From assembly GCA_020073305.1 (NCBI GenBank), contig JAIQFK010000008.1:1-64000 (forward strand): a stretch of 64,000 nucleotides of DNA. Reading direction: 5' to 3'. The notes beneath the pieces were generated by a model that saw only the letters and a list, made by a program, of their open reading frames with translations, was not told the origin of the DNA and searched no databases. The stretch is from Terriglobia bacterium (GTDB lineage: Bacteria; Acidobacteriota; Terriglobia; Bryobacterales; Bryobacteraceae). Both the position numbers and the translations under genes were made by a program. Positions 1-7,821 of the stretch are shown here, piece after piece (within the stretch, counting starts at the first letter, position 1; every line of letters starts with the position of its first letter).

Positions 1-2
1 CG

Positions 3-140
3 GAGATCTACCTCCGCGCCGATCCGACCGAGAAGCTGGATGCTCTCGCCATGGGAATCCCGCCGACCCTCAAACGGGGAAAGTTCAACGTGCCCGACAA
101 GCTGATGGCAATGTTCAAAGAGGTCGGGAAAGCCGGGTAA
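3..140 (+). CDS. C-terminal end of a probable tyrosine recombinase (partial at window edge)
   Basis: Only the last 45 codons are present, ending at a TAA at 138-140; the 5' part lies outside the window. The peptide reads IYLRADPTEKLDAL and then a basic stretch ending in PDKLMAMF. This resembles, from memory, the extreme C-terminus of XerC/D-like integrases found in multi-recombinase elements. No catalytic residue falls in the visible part, so the family call is inference from tail similarity only. It lies where portal and capsid genes would be expected downstream of the terminase, which suggests that a recombinase-bearing element truncated the prophage here. Confidence 0.45.
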   Translation, partial: EIYLRADPTEKLDALAMGIPPTLKRGKFNVPDKLMAMFKEVGKAG

Positions 141-350
141 TTATGTAAGGCGCCAACCACGTGTTTCGGCGGCGAACCGATGATCGTCGCCGCCGACTCC
201 GCATAATAATGTGCTCCGCATACTACAAGATCGCCAAGTAAAAACAGCCCGCCTAGCCCACCCAAGCCGCCGCCGGGTTCAACCATCCGGCGGCGATTCT
301 GCTTTGTGAAAGCCCGCCGCTAGCAGCCTGATGCTTTCGGTGACATCCCT
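141..350. other. Non-coding stretch after the recombinase, with TATG-type short repeats
   Basis: No convincing gene is visible. Immediately after the recombinase stop comes TTATGTAAGGCGCC. At about 200-230 the motif CTCCGCATA occurs twice in a row around an AATAATGTG core. Together with the 738-757 palindrome, these AT-rich TATGT motifs could be recombinase-binding ends of the element. That is inference; no consensus was computed. Confidence 0.3.
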
Positions 351-626
351 TCACGGAGGTGACACTCTCCCGCGCGGACATACGTAACGTTGATCCTCGA
401 ATATCCGGTTCTCCAACTCCGCCATCTCCTTGCAGATTTCGGCGAGCAACGCCCGGTTCTGCAGGCTTACAGACGTGGCGATCAGGCGGAGGCTAAACCC
501 GAACACGGGGCACGAATACCCGCAGCACGTGATGCCTCATCGCGGTTCGCGTTCCAGAGTTCTCAACTCGGCCCGCCAGTCCGATAGCGCCCGGCAAAGT
601 TCCTCGACATCCGGATAAAGATCCAT
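351..626 (-). pseudogene. Small phage-type coding remnant with an in-frame TGA
   Basis: Read on the minus strand, one frame runs from ATG at 626 for 29 codons (MDLYPDVEELCRALSDW...), meets TGA at 537-539, then stays open for 61 more codons to TGA at 351-353 with well-behaved helical sequence (LQNRALLAEICKEMAELENR). A separate minus-strand stretch at about 792-700 reads MLDIERCRREIAINEF and may be the original N-terminus. The simplest reading is a decayed small gene downstream of TerL. Two very short adjacent genes remain possible. UGA readthrough as selenocysteine is formally possible because tRNA-Sec is present at 29.4 kb, but no SECIS-like element was recognised. Confidence 0.3.
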
Positions 627-737
627 CCAGAAGCCGGCCGAGCCCAGCTACATGAAGAAGTGACCGCAGGGTATAGGCCTGAATGTGGGTTCACTGTGGA
701 ATCCGCCAAGCGCGAGGACGGCGAGCGCATTTATTCC

Positions 738-757
738 TTATGTGGTGCACCACATAA
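738..757. repeat. Perfect 20-bp palindrome
   Basis: TTATGTGGTGCACCACATAA is identical to its reverse complement. It lies 69 bp beyond the terminase stop, between two pieces of a small broken gene. It may be a recombination or insertion site of the element whose recombinase tail is at 3-140, or an operator. The palindrome is directly visible; the role is inference. Confidence 0.6.
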
Positions 758-825
758 CGCTGGATCAGGCGCTACTCGAAACTCGTTGATCGCGATCTCG
801 CGGCGGCAACGTTCTATATCCAACA

Positions 826-2457
826 TCAAAGTGTCAAGATGCCGCGAGTGCTATAAATGCTCATCTGCCGCGGCGTCCTCACGATCGCGCGCGCCAGCGC
901 GTTGACCGTTGCTGCGATTCCATCGATGCGCGATGAACTTTTCGACCGCTCCGGCTTTGTGAACATCAAGTTATCGTTGTTCTCCTTCGTCGAGAGGCAA
1001 CTCGCGTTCCAGCGTAGCACGGGATGTCCGCCATGGTGGAGTTTCCCAGCGGCAACCAGTTCAAGCAACTTCTTGGATGGCTCCGATAGCGTGGCGACGC
1101 CCTGCCGAATCTCGACACAGGCGTAACCGTGCTCCGTCATCGGGACCGAGATCTGGCGTGAGTTCCATGGGTCGAAGCAGATCTCTTCCAGGTCAAACAA
1201 ATCGGATGCCCACTCCAGCCGTGCCGTAATGTCGCGGTAGTCGATCACGTCCCCGGACGAAAGCTCGATAAATCCCTGCTCAGCCCAGCGCTGGTACGGC
1301 ATGCCGTCGCGCCGTTCACGCTGGCGCACGGCCTGTTCTGGCATCCAGAAGAACACCAGCACGTCATAGCCATCGTCCTCGCAGGGGAACACAAGCGAGA
1401 CAGCGGAAAGGTCCGTGGTCATCGACAGGTCTACACCGGCCCAGCAGCGCCGCCCCTGGAAGCGCGCCAGCAGCGTATGAGGCAACGAGCGCACCTTGTC
1501 CCCGGGTGATTTCGCAAGCAGTCCCGAGGCATGCCAGTCACCCGCGGACGCGTCCCATTTGACCATGTCGATCGCGCGGCTTTCTTTCTGGTCCCACATA
1601 TTGAGGTAGTACCTCTTGAACGAAGTCAGGTCGCCCTCGGCCTCATGCGAGACGAATTTCTCCCGAATCTTTTCGATATCGAGGAAGCCGCCGTTTTGCT
1701 TGAGGGAAGGATTGGCCTTGATCCAGGTCGCCGGATCGGCGGGGTCATCTTCCTTGGCGGCACCGTATATGCGGCCGTAGAACTTCGCATCGGAAACAAT
1801 ACCCGCTTCGATCTTGCGGGCCTTCTCGTGCAGCCGCCAGGCCAGCGGAGATTCGTTCTGCACTCCCGCCGTGGTGATCGCAATCGTAAGCGTCTGCCGG
1901 CGCGTGATGCCGCCGTTCGAGAGCACGTCCCAGTTGTCGAGCTGCTTTCGCGTCTTCCAACGATGGATCTCGTCGGCGATCACAACGGCGGGATTTACGC
2001 CGTCTCCGAAATCTCCATCGGCTGCGACCGCGGCATAGAAGGATTCCGGGTCCGAGCGTTTGATAATTCGATGCGTGCCGCGCAGTACGCGGAGCCTCTT
2101 GCTAAGGATGGGCGATTGGTCCACCATTTTACATGCCGCGCGGAAGACGTTCAGTGCCTGGCGGGTAGCCGCGGCCGCACCGTAAACCTGGCACCCGGGA
2201 GTGTTGGTGGTCAGAAGAACGAACAGGGCAAGGCCTGCTGCCATCTCCGACTTTCCGGCCTTTTTCGGAACCTCTAAGTACGCCATTTCGATGATGCGGT
2301 TCCCGGCCTCGTCTAATTGGCCGAAGATCGTACTAAGGGCTTCTTCTTGCCACGGAACGAGCAGAAACGGTTTTCCGTACCATTCGTCCGCCGTGTGCTT
2401 GAGAATGTGCTCGAAGAAGTTGCACGCGGCATCAGCTTGAGCTTGGGAGTAAGGCAC
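826..2457 (-). CDS. Phage terminase large subunit (TerL)
   Basis: The 543-residue protein is the packaging motor that cuts phage DNA and pumps it into the procapsid. The N-terminal ATPase shows a Walker A-like VPKKAGKSE near residue 65 and a Walker B AVVIADEIH near residue 157. The C-terminal RNase H-fold nuclease starts with WAGVDLSMTTDLSAV near residue 340 and carries further acidic positions such as CFDPWNS. Length and motif order match the Terminase_1/HK97-like family. It lies 2 bp after the ParB-methyltransferase gene and just downstream of the small-subunit gene. The usual next genes (portal, protease, capsid) are missing, so the packaging module is cut off. Confidence 0.93.
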   Translation of the reverse strand: MPYSQAQADAACNFFEHILKHTADEWYGKPFLLVPWQEEALSTIFGQLDEAGNRIIEMAYLEVPKKAGKSEMAAGLALFVLLTTNTPGCQVYGAAAATRQALNVFRAACKMVDQSPILSKRLRVLRGTHRIIKRSDPESFYAAVAADGDFGDGVNPAVVIADEIHRWKTRKQLDNWDVLSNGGITRRQTLTIAITTAGVQNESPLAWRLHEKARKIEAGIVSDAKFYGRIYGAAKEDDPADPATWIKANPSLKQNGGFLDIEKIREKFVSHEAEGDLTSFKRYYLNMWDQKESRAIDMVKWDASAGDWHASGLLAKSPGDKVRSLPHTLLARFQGRRCWAGVDLSMTTDLSAVSLVFPCEDDGYDVLVFFWMPEQAVRQRERRDGMPYQRWAEQGFIELSSGDVIDYRDITARLEWASDLFDLEEICFDPWNSRQISVPMTEHGYACVEIRQGVATLSEPSKKLLELVAAGKLHHGGHPVLRWNASCLSTKENNDNLMFTKPERSKSSSRIDGIAATVNALARAIVRTPRQMSIYSTRGILTL

Positions 2458-2459
2458 AT

Positions 2460-3812
2460 CTATTCGCCGCGCGCGGCCAATTCTTCGCTGGATAACTCGG
2501 CGGTGTCTTCGCCCGCTGGTCGCCGTTCGAGCTCCACTTGCTCAAACGTCTGTTGGCAGCCGTCGAGTATCGCGGCACGGCCCGTAAAGTTCTGCCAGCG
2601 GGTCACGATCACGTCAACGAAGCGCGGCTCGATTTCGATGCAGTAGCAGTTCCTGCCGAGGGTCTCGCTAGCCATCAGCGTGGTGCCCGAGCCGCCGAAC
2701 GGCTCATAGACCGCACCGTCATGATTCTTAATCGGCCGCTCCATGAGCGCGATCGGCTTTTGCGTTGGATGGTCGAACTTCTCTTCCTTCGAGCCACTCG
2801 ATATCTGTTTCGGGCTGGCGGCTTCCCAGATCGTCGTCTGATCTTTAGTACCAATCCATTTGGCCGTCTGTCCCTTCCGCACAGCGTACCAGCAAGGCTC
2901 ATGCTTCCAGTGATAGGCTTGGCGAGAAATCGCGGCCACTGTTTTTTCCCAGATGATCTGCTGGCGAAGTTCGAACCCAATCGACCGCAGTCCCTGCGCC
3001 ACTTCGATCATGTGCGAGGTGGCGTGCCAGACATACGCGATCGCGAGACTGGGGACCAGCGCGAACGCTGGCGACCAGTCGGCAATCGTGTCTCCCGAGA
3101 TCGAGGTGGTCGTGTGGCCCTCGATCCTCTGTTTCATGTAGCTCGGCTCAGCAGGTCCACAGCCATTTAACCCGGCCCGATCGCGCCACTCCATGTCCAA
3201 TTGCACACCGTACGGCGGATCGGTGATCAGCAGCGTGGGCTTACCCCCATCGAGCACGCGGGCCACGGTAGCTTCGTCTAAGCAACTTCCACAAAGCAGG
3301 CGGTGCGGACCCAGCAACCACAGGTCGCCCGGCATTGACACGGGAGCCTCGGGAACCGGCGGGCATTCGTCGGGGTCGGTCAAACCGTCCGTCTTCTGCA
3401 TCATGGCGCTGGCCAGTTCCTGCTCATCGAAGCCCGTCAGATCGAGGCCGAAGCCCAAGCGATCGAGGTCGATCAACTCCGGCCCTAGTAGGTCGAAGTC
3501 CCACGCGGACTCCTCGTGGCTGCGGTTGTCCATCAGTCTCAGACCACGGACCTGCTCTGGCGTGAGATCGTGCGCTACGTGGACCGGGCACTCTGTCATC
3601 CCCGCCTTTCGCTCGGCCGCGCGGCGCAAATGGCCGATGACGATGACATCTTCGGAGTCGCAAACGAGTGGTTGCTTCCAGCCATACTCCTTGATCGAGG
3701 CCGCCACTTTGTCGACGGCTTGCGTGCTCCACTTCCGGGCATTCTTTGGATAATCCCGTGGTCGATCGATCGGCCACCATTCGAGTGCGAAGTTGTGTTC
3801 GGACTGGTTCAT
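2460..3812 (-). CDS. ParB-like domain fused to a DNA (N4/N6) methyltransferase
   Basis: A 450-residue two-domain protein common in temperate phages. Residues 1-120 resemble the ParB/sulfiredoxin-type fold (VIGHLRRAAERKAG, then VRGLRLMDNRSHEESAW). From about residue 165 a beta-class amino-methyltransferase follows, with the catalytic DPPYG near residue 200 and the AdoMet-binding FGGSGTTLMA near residue 370, near the C-terminus. It presumably methylates adenine or N4-cytosine in element DNA and so protects it from host restriction. The start overlaps the end of TerS by 4 bp (ATGA), and TerL follows 2 bp after its stop, giving a coupled TerS-MTase-TerL operon. Target sequence cannot be read from the protein. 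Confidence 0.9.
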   Translation of the reverse strand: MNQSEHNFALEWWPIDRPRDYPKNARKWSTQAVDKVAASIKEYGWKQPLVCDSEDVIVIGHLRRAAERKAGMTECPVHVAHDLTPEQVRGLRLMDNRSHEESAWDFDLLGPELIDLDRLGFGLDLTGFDEQELASAMMQKTDGLTDPDECPPVPEAPVSMPGDLWLLGPHRLLCGSCLDEATVARVLDGGKPTLLITDPPYGVQLDMEWRDRAGLNGCGPAEPSYMKQRIEGHTTTSISGDTIADWSPAFALVPSLAIAYVWHATSHMIEVAQGLRSIGFELRQQIIWEKTVAAISRQAYHWKHEPCWYAVRKGQTAKWIGTKDQTTIWEAASPKQISSGSKEEKFDHPTQKPIALMERPIKNHDGAVYEPFGGSGTTLMASETLGRNCYCIEIEPRFVDVIVTRWQNFTGRAAILDGCQQTFEQVELERRPAGEDTAELSSEELAARGE

Positions 3813-4357
3813 TGGATCACCTCCCCCTGCTGCTGTTGTTTCCGTTCGCGAGGCTTGGACAGAATTTCTAAGAGCTCGTCATCGCCGTCGGCTGGTTTCT
3901 CGATGGCGAGCCGTGTGCGGGAAACGGGGCTCAAACCAAATTCGCTGCAGAACATCTTGAGCAACGTCCATGCCGCGTTCATTTGCGCCACGGCCGGGTT
4001 AGGCTTGACGTTGGCCACCACCAAAGTGTTTGTCTGTGGGTCCAGAATGCGCTTCGCGACCAACCGCCCCTGCTTCTGGATGGTCTCGTAACATTCCACC
4101 GCTGCCTCGTACGCAACGCAGGCACCTTCAAGCATCTGGGCGTCCGGGCGGCAATCGAGGTTCATTCGCTCCAACTCCTCGCTCCAAACCTTCCAGGCTT
4201 TACGAGCTTTGCCTTGCAAATAAGCGGGGCACCTCGGTAACCCGCGAGACCCTTTAGCTTCCGCCTGGAGTTTTTGTTCGAGCTTCTGGGCGCCGAGCCG
4301 CCGAGGATCACCCTCAGAAATCTGCACCGCGGTCGGCTTGGGTTTTCGACCTCTCAT
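3809..4357 (-). CDS. Phage terminase small subunit, P27 family
   Basis: The reading frame is open from 4444, but the chosen start is ATG at 4357 because AAAAGGAG lies about 7 bp upstream and the protein then opens with MRGRKPKPTAVQ, a typical P27-family N-terminus. The 182-residue protein has the characteristic RKAWKVWSEELERM segment, and a C-terminal FCSEFGLSPVSRTRL. TerS recognises phage DNA and hands it to TerL. It is translationally coupled to the following methyltransferase by a 4-bp overlap. The C-terminus contains a short poly-Gln run. Confidence 0.9.
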   Translation of the reverse strand: MRGRKPKPTAVQISEGDPRRLGAQKLEQKLQAEAKGSRGLPRCPAYLQGKARKAWKVWSEELERMNLDCRPDAQMLEGACVAYEAAVECYETIQKQGRLVAKRILDPQTNTLVVANVKPNPAVAQMNAAWTLLKMFCSEFGLSPVSRTRLAIEKPADGDDELLEILSKPRERKQQQQGEVIQ

Positions 4358-4528
4358 GCTAGACTCCTTTTCAATTGGTTTACGACCTATCCTTGAAGCG
4401 GCGCGGGCACCGGGGAACCGATTCCTGGCCGCCCCATTCTGCAAATTTCATTTCGAATTTCGCGGATTTTCACACGTGCCTGCGCCATGGTCACGGAAGG
4501 CGAGAGGCCCGAGGAAATGAGGTACCCC

Positions 4529-4882
4529 CTACCGGTCCCCCTGCACACACTCCCGCATGGCGTTAGTCTGGTGACACCGATCGCACTTGGTCCGCAGGTT
4601 CCCGAGTTCAACCGGATCATCTCTGGATATCAATACCCAGCACGTAACCAAAGTGTGCACAGTCCCAAAATCCCCAGCGAGTGCCGGTGTAGTGAGCGTG
4701 CCGACCCAACCCACCAAATGCCTGTCGCAGGAATGACCAGCCCTATCCCCGCAGTCTAACGGCTTGAAGAAACGGTTGGCGGAGAAAGCGGGTATAGCCT
4801 CCGCCCATTTCCATTTCCCAACACATGTGTGCGCGCTGACGCGCGCTCCGCCAAAACGACCCCCCGCGCCGCGCGTTAGCAA
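4529..4882 (-). pseudogene. HNH endonuclease remnant upstream of terminase
   Basis: Phages with P27/HK97-type packaging often encode an HNH nuclease just before TerS, and this frame ends with that signature: DPVELGNLRTKCDRCHQTNA, matching the NL..LC..CH..K/T element of HNH proteins. The N-terminal His-containing strand is not present and the preceding roughly 75 residues look random, so the gene appears degraded. Only about the last 40 residues (from about 4648 down to 4529) are supported. It could also be an alternative frame with a lost frameshift. Confidence 0.4.
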
Positions 4883-4946
4883 CGGAACTATCCCCGCTAT
4901 CCCCGCACGATCTTTGTTTTGAATGTCATCGGCTGCGGGGATAGCG
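4743..4946. repeat. CTATCCCCGC iteron-like repeats with a 13-bp inverted pair
   Basis: The motif CTATCCCCGC occurs at 4743-4752, 4888-4897 and 4897-4906, and inverted at 4935-4944. The last two form perfect 13-bp arms, CGCTATCCCCGCA at 4895-4907 and its complement at 4934-4946, separated by an AT-rich spacer containing TTTGTTTTGAATG. The array lies between the minus-strand packaging operon and the plus-strand PRTase-DprA pair. It could be a shared operator or a replication origin of the element. The repeats are directly visible; function is inference. Confidence 0.65.
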
Positions 4947-5247
4947 ACCAGAATCCGTTAGAGTCCTCCGCCAGCGAACGACGGAACTATGAAAGGGAGG
5001 AACCCTCTCAGGCAGGGTACGATTATCGAGCGCGGGAGCATCTGGTTAGTGATGCTCGGCATGGGCGGGTGGCCGCACGATGCGCGGCCATTTTCCGCCG
5101 AGTTTGTCGCGGCCGACTGTGGTCTCTGGGCGAGTTGAGCGAAACGCGAAAAGTGAGATCGCTCCAAAGGTGAGATCCTTGATCGAGGAACGCATGCACC
5201 GGCCGCTTCCGGAGATCCGGAGCCGAGAGGGTGCATCGGAGTTGACC

Positions 5248-6152
5248 ATGCCGATCATTACGTTCGATCTTCCGCCAATTCAGGACGAATTCGCGGAAGA
5301 CGACGTTCGCAACATGGATGTCGGGCGACGCCAGTTGAGAACTGAATGGGCGAAGACGCTCTACAAACCAGACAGTCCTGAGAACGATTGGTGCTTGATC
5401 CTCCCGTTTCCGAACACGTATCAAAACGCGTACTTTAGCATGTGCGACGTTCATGCCCATCAGCACCAGGCGGCAACCGGAAACTCTGCCTCTTTCTCCG
5501 GGGAATCGGCCCTGACAAGGAGCCACCGATCGAGGTAAACCAGTGGGTAGATACCGTCGGAAGATATGTCGCAATGAAGGACTTCCTCGCTCTGTCCTTT
5601 GCACTAGACTATGAACGGAAGGGCGGCGACCCGAACCGGCCCCAAACGAAAATTGGAGCCCTCCGCTCGCAAGCGAAACCGTATGGCAGTCAGGCCGCCA
5701 CGAAGCAAACAAGCGCTGCGGCTGATCAGCTCGTTGAACATTGCCTTGCATTCTTGAATGAAATGTCCTGTTACGAATCCGCCGACTGTGTTGTAGCCAT
5801 GCCGCCGTCAGACCCCGCAAAGAGCTACAACCTTCCCCGCCATCTGGCTGGACGAATCGCCGAGAAGTGGAAGCGGGAGGATCTGACTGAGGACTTGCGG
5901 ACCGTCAAGTCGCGCACTTCGATCAAAAATGTTCGGCTCGCGAAGAAATTAGATACACTGCTTGGAACGATCAAGGCTACCAAGAACGTTTTTGACGGGA
6001 AGCGAGTATTACTTATTGATGATCTCTACCAGTCCGGTATCAGCATGAATTACTGCGCTTTGCTGCTCTTGAAAGCCGGCGCGCGGAAGGTCTTTGGCCT
6101 CGCCTGCGAGAAGACCTGCCGAAACGACGACAACGTGAGTGGGAGAATGTAA
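5248..6152 (+). pseudogene. Phosphoribosyltransferase-like protein, apparently frameshifted
   Basis: The 5' half is open in one frame from ATG 5248 (MPIITFDLPPIQDEF) and loses sense after about 5455. The 3' half continues in a second frame that is open from GTG 5442 to the stop at 6152. The 3' part carries a PRPP-binding loop typical of type I phosphoribosyltransferases and ComF proteins (VLLIDDLYQSGISMNYCALL) near its C-terminus. A single frameshift around 5440-5490 would restore one protein of about 300 residues; two overlapping genes are the alternative. It ends 2 bp before dprA, so the two are almost certainly co-transcribed. Confidence 0.6.
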
Positions 6153-6154
6153 TT

Positions 6155-7108
6155 ATGGCGGCTCATGCATTTGATCTGATGACGCTGCTTGACGCGCCCG
6201 GCGTTGGCCCTGGCCGTATTCGGAAACTGTTGAAAAAATGGCAAGGCGTACCTGAAAGCCCCTTGCTCGACAATCACTTGCTTCGTGAAGCGCTCACGGA
6301 ATCTCAGGTGGCCGCACTGCCGGCGAGCCGTGAAAGGGTGAAGCGCCAATGGGAAAAACTGGAGAAGAAGCACGTACACATCCTCTCTGTCGTTGATCCG
6401 GGCTATCCGCAGGCTTTGCGGCGGACGCTCGGAGACGAGTCTCCCGTCGTATTGCTTTGCACGGGCGACTGGGAACTCCTCGGGAAAACATCGGTCGGAT
6501 TTTGCGGCTCGCGGGAGGCAAGCGAAACGGGCTTGGCGACGGCGTGGGACTCGGCAGAACTTCTCGCTCGCGAGGACATTAACATCGTCTCAGGTTTTGC
6601 CTCCGGAGTCGACATGAGTGCGCATCGCGCCGCGCTTGTATCCGGGGGAACAACCACGGTAGTCCTCGCCGAAGGCATTCTCCGCTTTCGAGTGAAGAAG
6701 GAAATTCGGGATGAATGGGATGAACGCCGAACGCTCGTGGTCAGCGAATTTGGTCCCAACCTGCCATGGAGCGTCAATCAGGCTATGCGGCGAAATCGCA
6801 CCATTTGCGGGCTGTCTCGTGCCATGGTGCTAATTGAGGCGCGAGCCACGGGCGGCAGTATCCAGGCGGGCCGTGACTGCTTGAAGTTAGGTTTGCCCCT
6901 TTTCGCGGCGGTGTATGAAGGCGCACCAGAATCGGCGACCGGCAACGAGGAGCTACTAGCGCACGGCGCACGACGCTTGCTGAAGAGCCGCTCTGCCGAT
7001 CGTCCGAACATTCGCCCGATTTTGGACGCTATTTCCAACCCGCTAGCGAGTGCGGACAAGGTGCAAGACCTCACCGTTCAAGATGCCCAACTTGGGCTTC
7101 TCAGTTAG
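6155..7108 (+). CDS. dprA: DprA/Smf-like protein (Rossmann-fold DNA-processing family)
   Basis: The 317-residue protein opens with a helix-hairpin-helix-like segment (LLDAPGVGPGRIRKLL) and continues with the DprA Rossmann core: YPQALRR near residue 85, GFCGSREAS near 115, SGFASGVDMSAHRAAL near 148, and EARATGGSIQAGRDCLKLG near 230. Housekeeping DprA loads RecA on incoming single-stranded DNA. Here the gene is cargo of a phage-like region and directly follows a phosphoribosyltransferase, a pairing that suggests a defence or nucleotide-sensing role rather than competence. GGGAG lies 9 bp before the ATG. The C-terminal winged-helix domain of longer DprA proteins is not obvious. Confidence 0.87.
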   Translation: MAAHAFDLMTLLDAPGVGPGRIRKLLKKWQGVPESPLLDNHLLREALTESQVAALPASRERVKRQWEKLEKKHVHILSVVDPGYPQALRRTLGDESPVVLLCTGDWELLGKTSVGFCGSREASETGLATAWDSAELLAREDINIVSGFASGVDMSAHRAALVSGGTTTVVLAEGILRFRVKKEIRDEWDERRTLVVSEFGPNLPWSVNQAMRRNRTICGLSRAMVLIEARATGGSIQAGRDCLKLGLPLFAAVYEGAPESATGNEELLAHGARRLLKSRSADRPNIRPILDAISNPLASADKVQDLTVQDAQLGLLS

Positions 7109-7159
7109 GCTGTGAACCATGGCCGTCCGCAACCGCACATTTCCAACTTCGCCCGAGGA

Positions 7160-7611
7160 TTAATTGACAGGGGGCGCAAACGCGCCTTAGAACACCAGAC
7201 AGCGGGCAGGCCGCCAAGCGGAACTCGTTGTGGTACTGGACCTTGGGTCAAACAACCACGGCCGACCATACCCTCCTTGTCCGCAGCCACATCTCCTTCG
7301 CCATGCTGTGTGCCCTTGGCGGCGAACACATGCAATGCGGTGAGTAACCCGAGGATGCGATCGACCAGATCGCGGCATTGCTGGCAGCGGCGTATCGCCG
7401 GCGCGCCAGGCTCCGACCTGTTCGCACGACCCCGTCAACAAAGGGACTTGCGAATACGGGTGAAACGAGCCGCCATGAACTGACGTTGGCGCGTCGGAGA
7501 TGCGCGCCTACCAATGCCGGGGAGCTTGATCGTGAAGAAGTACAAGGCTCAGACCTTCGTAGTGAAGGTCCTTAACGATGGTTCGAATACGATGGCCGTC
7601 GATTCGCCTCG
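7160..7611 (+). repeat. Degenerate inverted copy of the 14.9-15.7 kb segment
   Basis: From TTGACAGGGGGCGC near 7163 onward this stretch matches, on the opposite strand, the segment that ends near 15736 (shared features: the GCGCC hairpin, ACACCAGACAGCGGGCAGG, AACTCGTTGTGG or GACTCGTTGTGG). After CGCGTCGGAGA at about 7500 it jumps straight to the region equivalent to about 15047, then continues to GATTCGCCTCG at about 7611. About 330 bp including the start of DUF2924 are therefore missing. The copied small gene begins ATG at 7330 but meets TAA after five codons, so both genes are dead here. Confidence 0.8.
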
Positions 7612-7821
7612 GATCACTCACGCTTGGTATGTCAAGGGAGTTCGGCCTTTGGAGCTGGCGGCTCGAGGCAAAGGCGGCCATTCGACTCGTTCCAGACGGC
7701 AATCCTGCAGCGTGCGTCGACTTGCTCGGCATGTAGTAGTCGTGGCTCGCGGTTGGCGAACGCCCCACTGGAGCAATAGCGCATGGAATATCCAAACGCA
7801 GCGTGTCCGGGGAACGCGAAT
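7612..7821. other. No recognisable gene
   Basis: This stretch follows the degenerate repeat and precedes the stop of the primase gene. Short open frames exist on both strands but none shows a ribosome-binding site, a plausible start and recognisable sequence together. It probably represents decayed element DNA. Confidence 0.4.

Noticed and set aside
1531-2277. Long plus-strand open frame of 248 codons
   Set aside because: It lies fully antisense to the terminase large subunit, which has clear Walker and nuclease motifs; the peptide shows no known sequence.
4989-5138. 49-codon plus-strand frame resembling an integrase N-terminus (RQGTIIERGSIW)
   Set aside because: The first 20 residues recall integrase arm-binding domains, but the rest does not continue the pattern and no ribosome-binding site or downstream catalytic domain is present.
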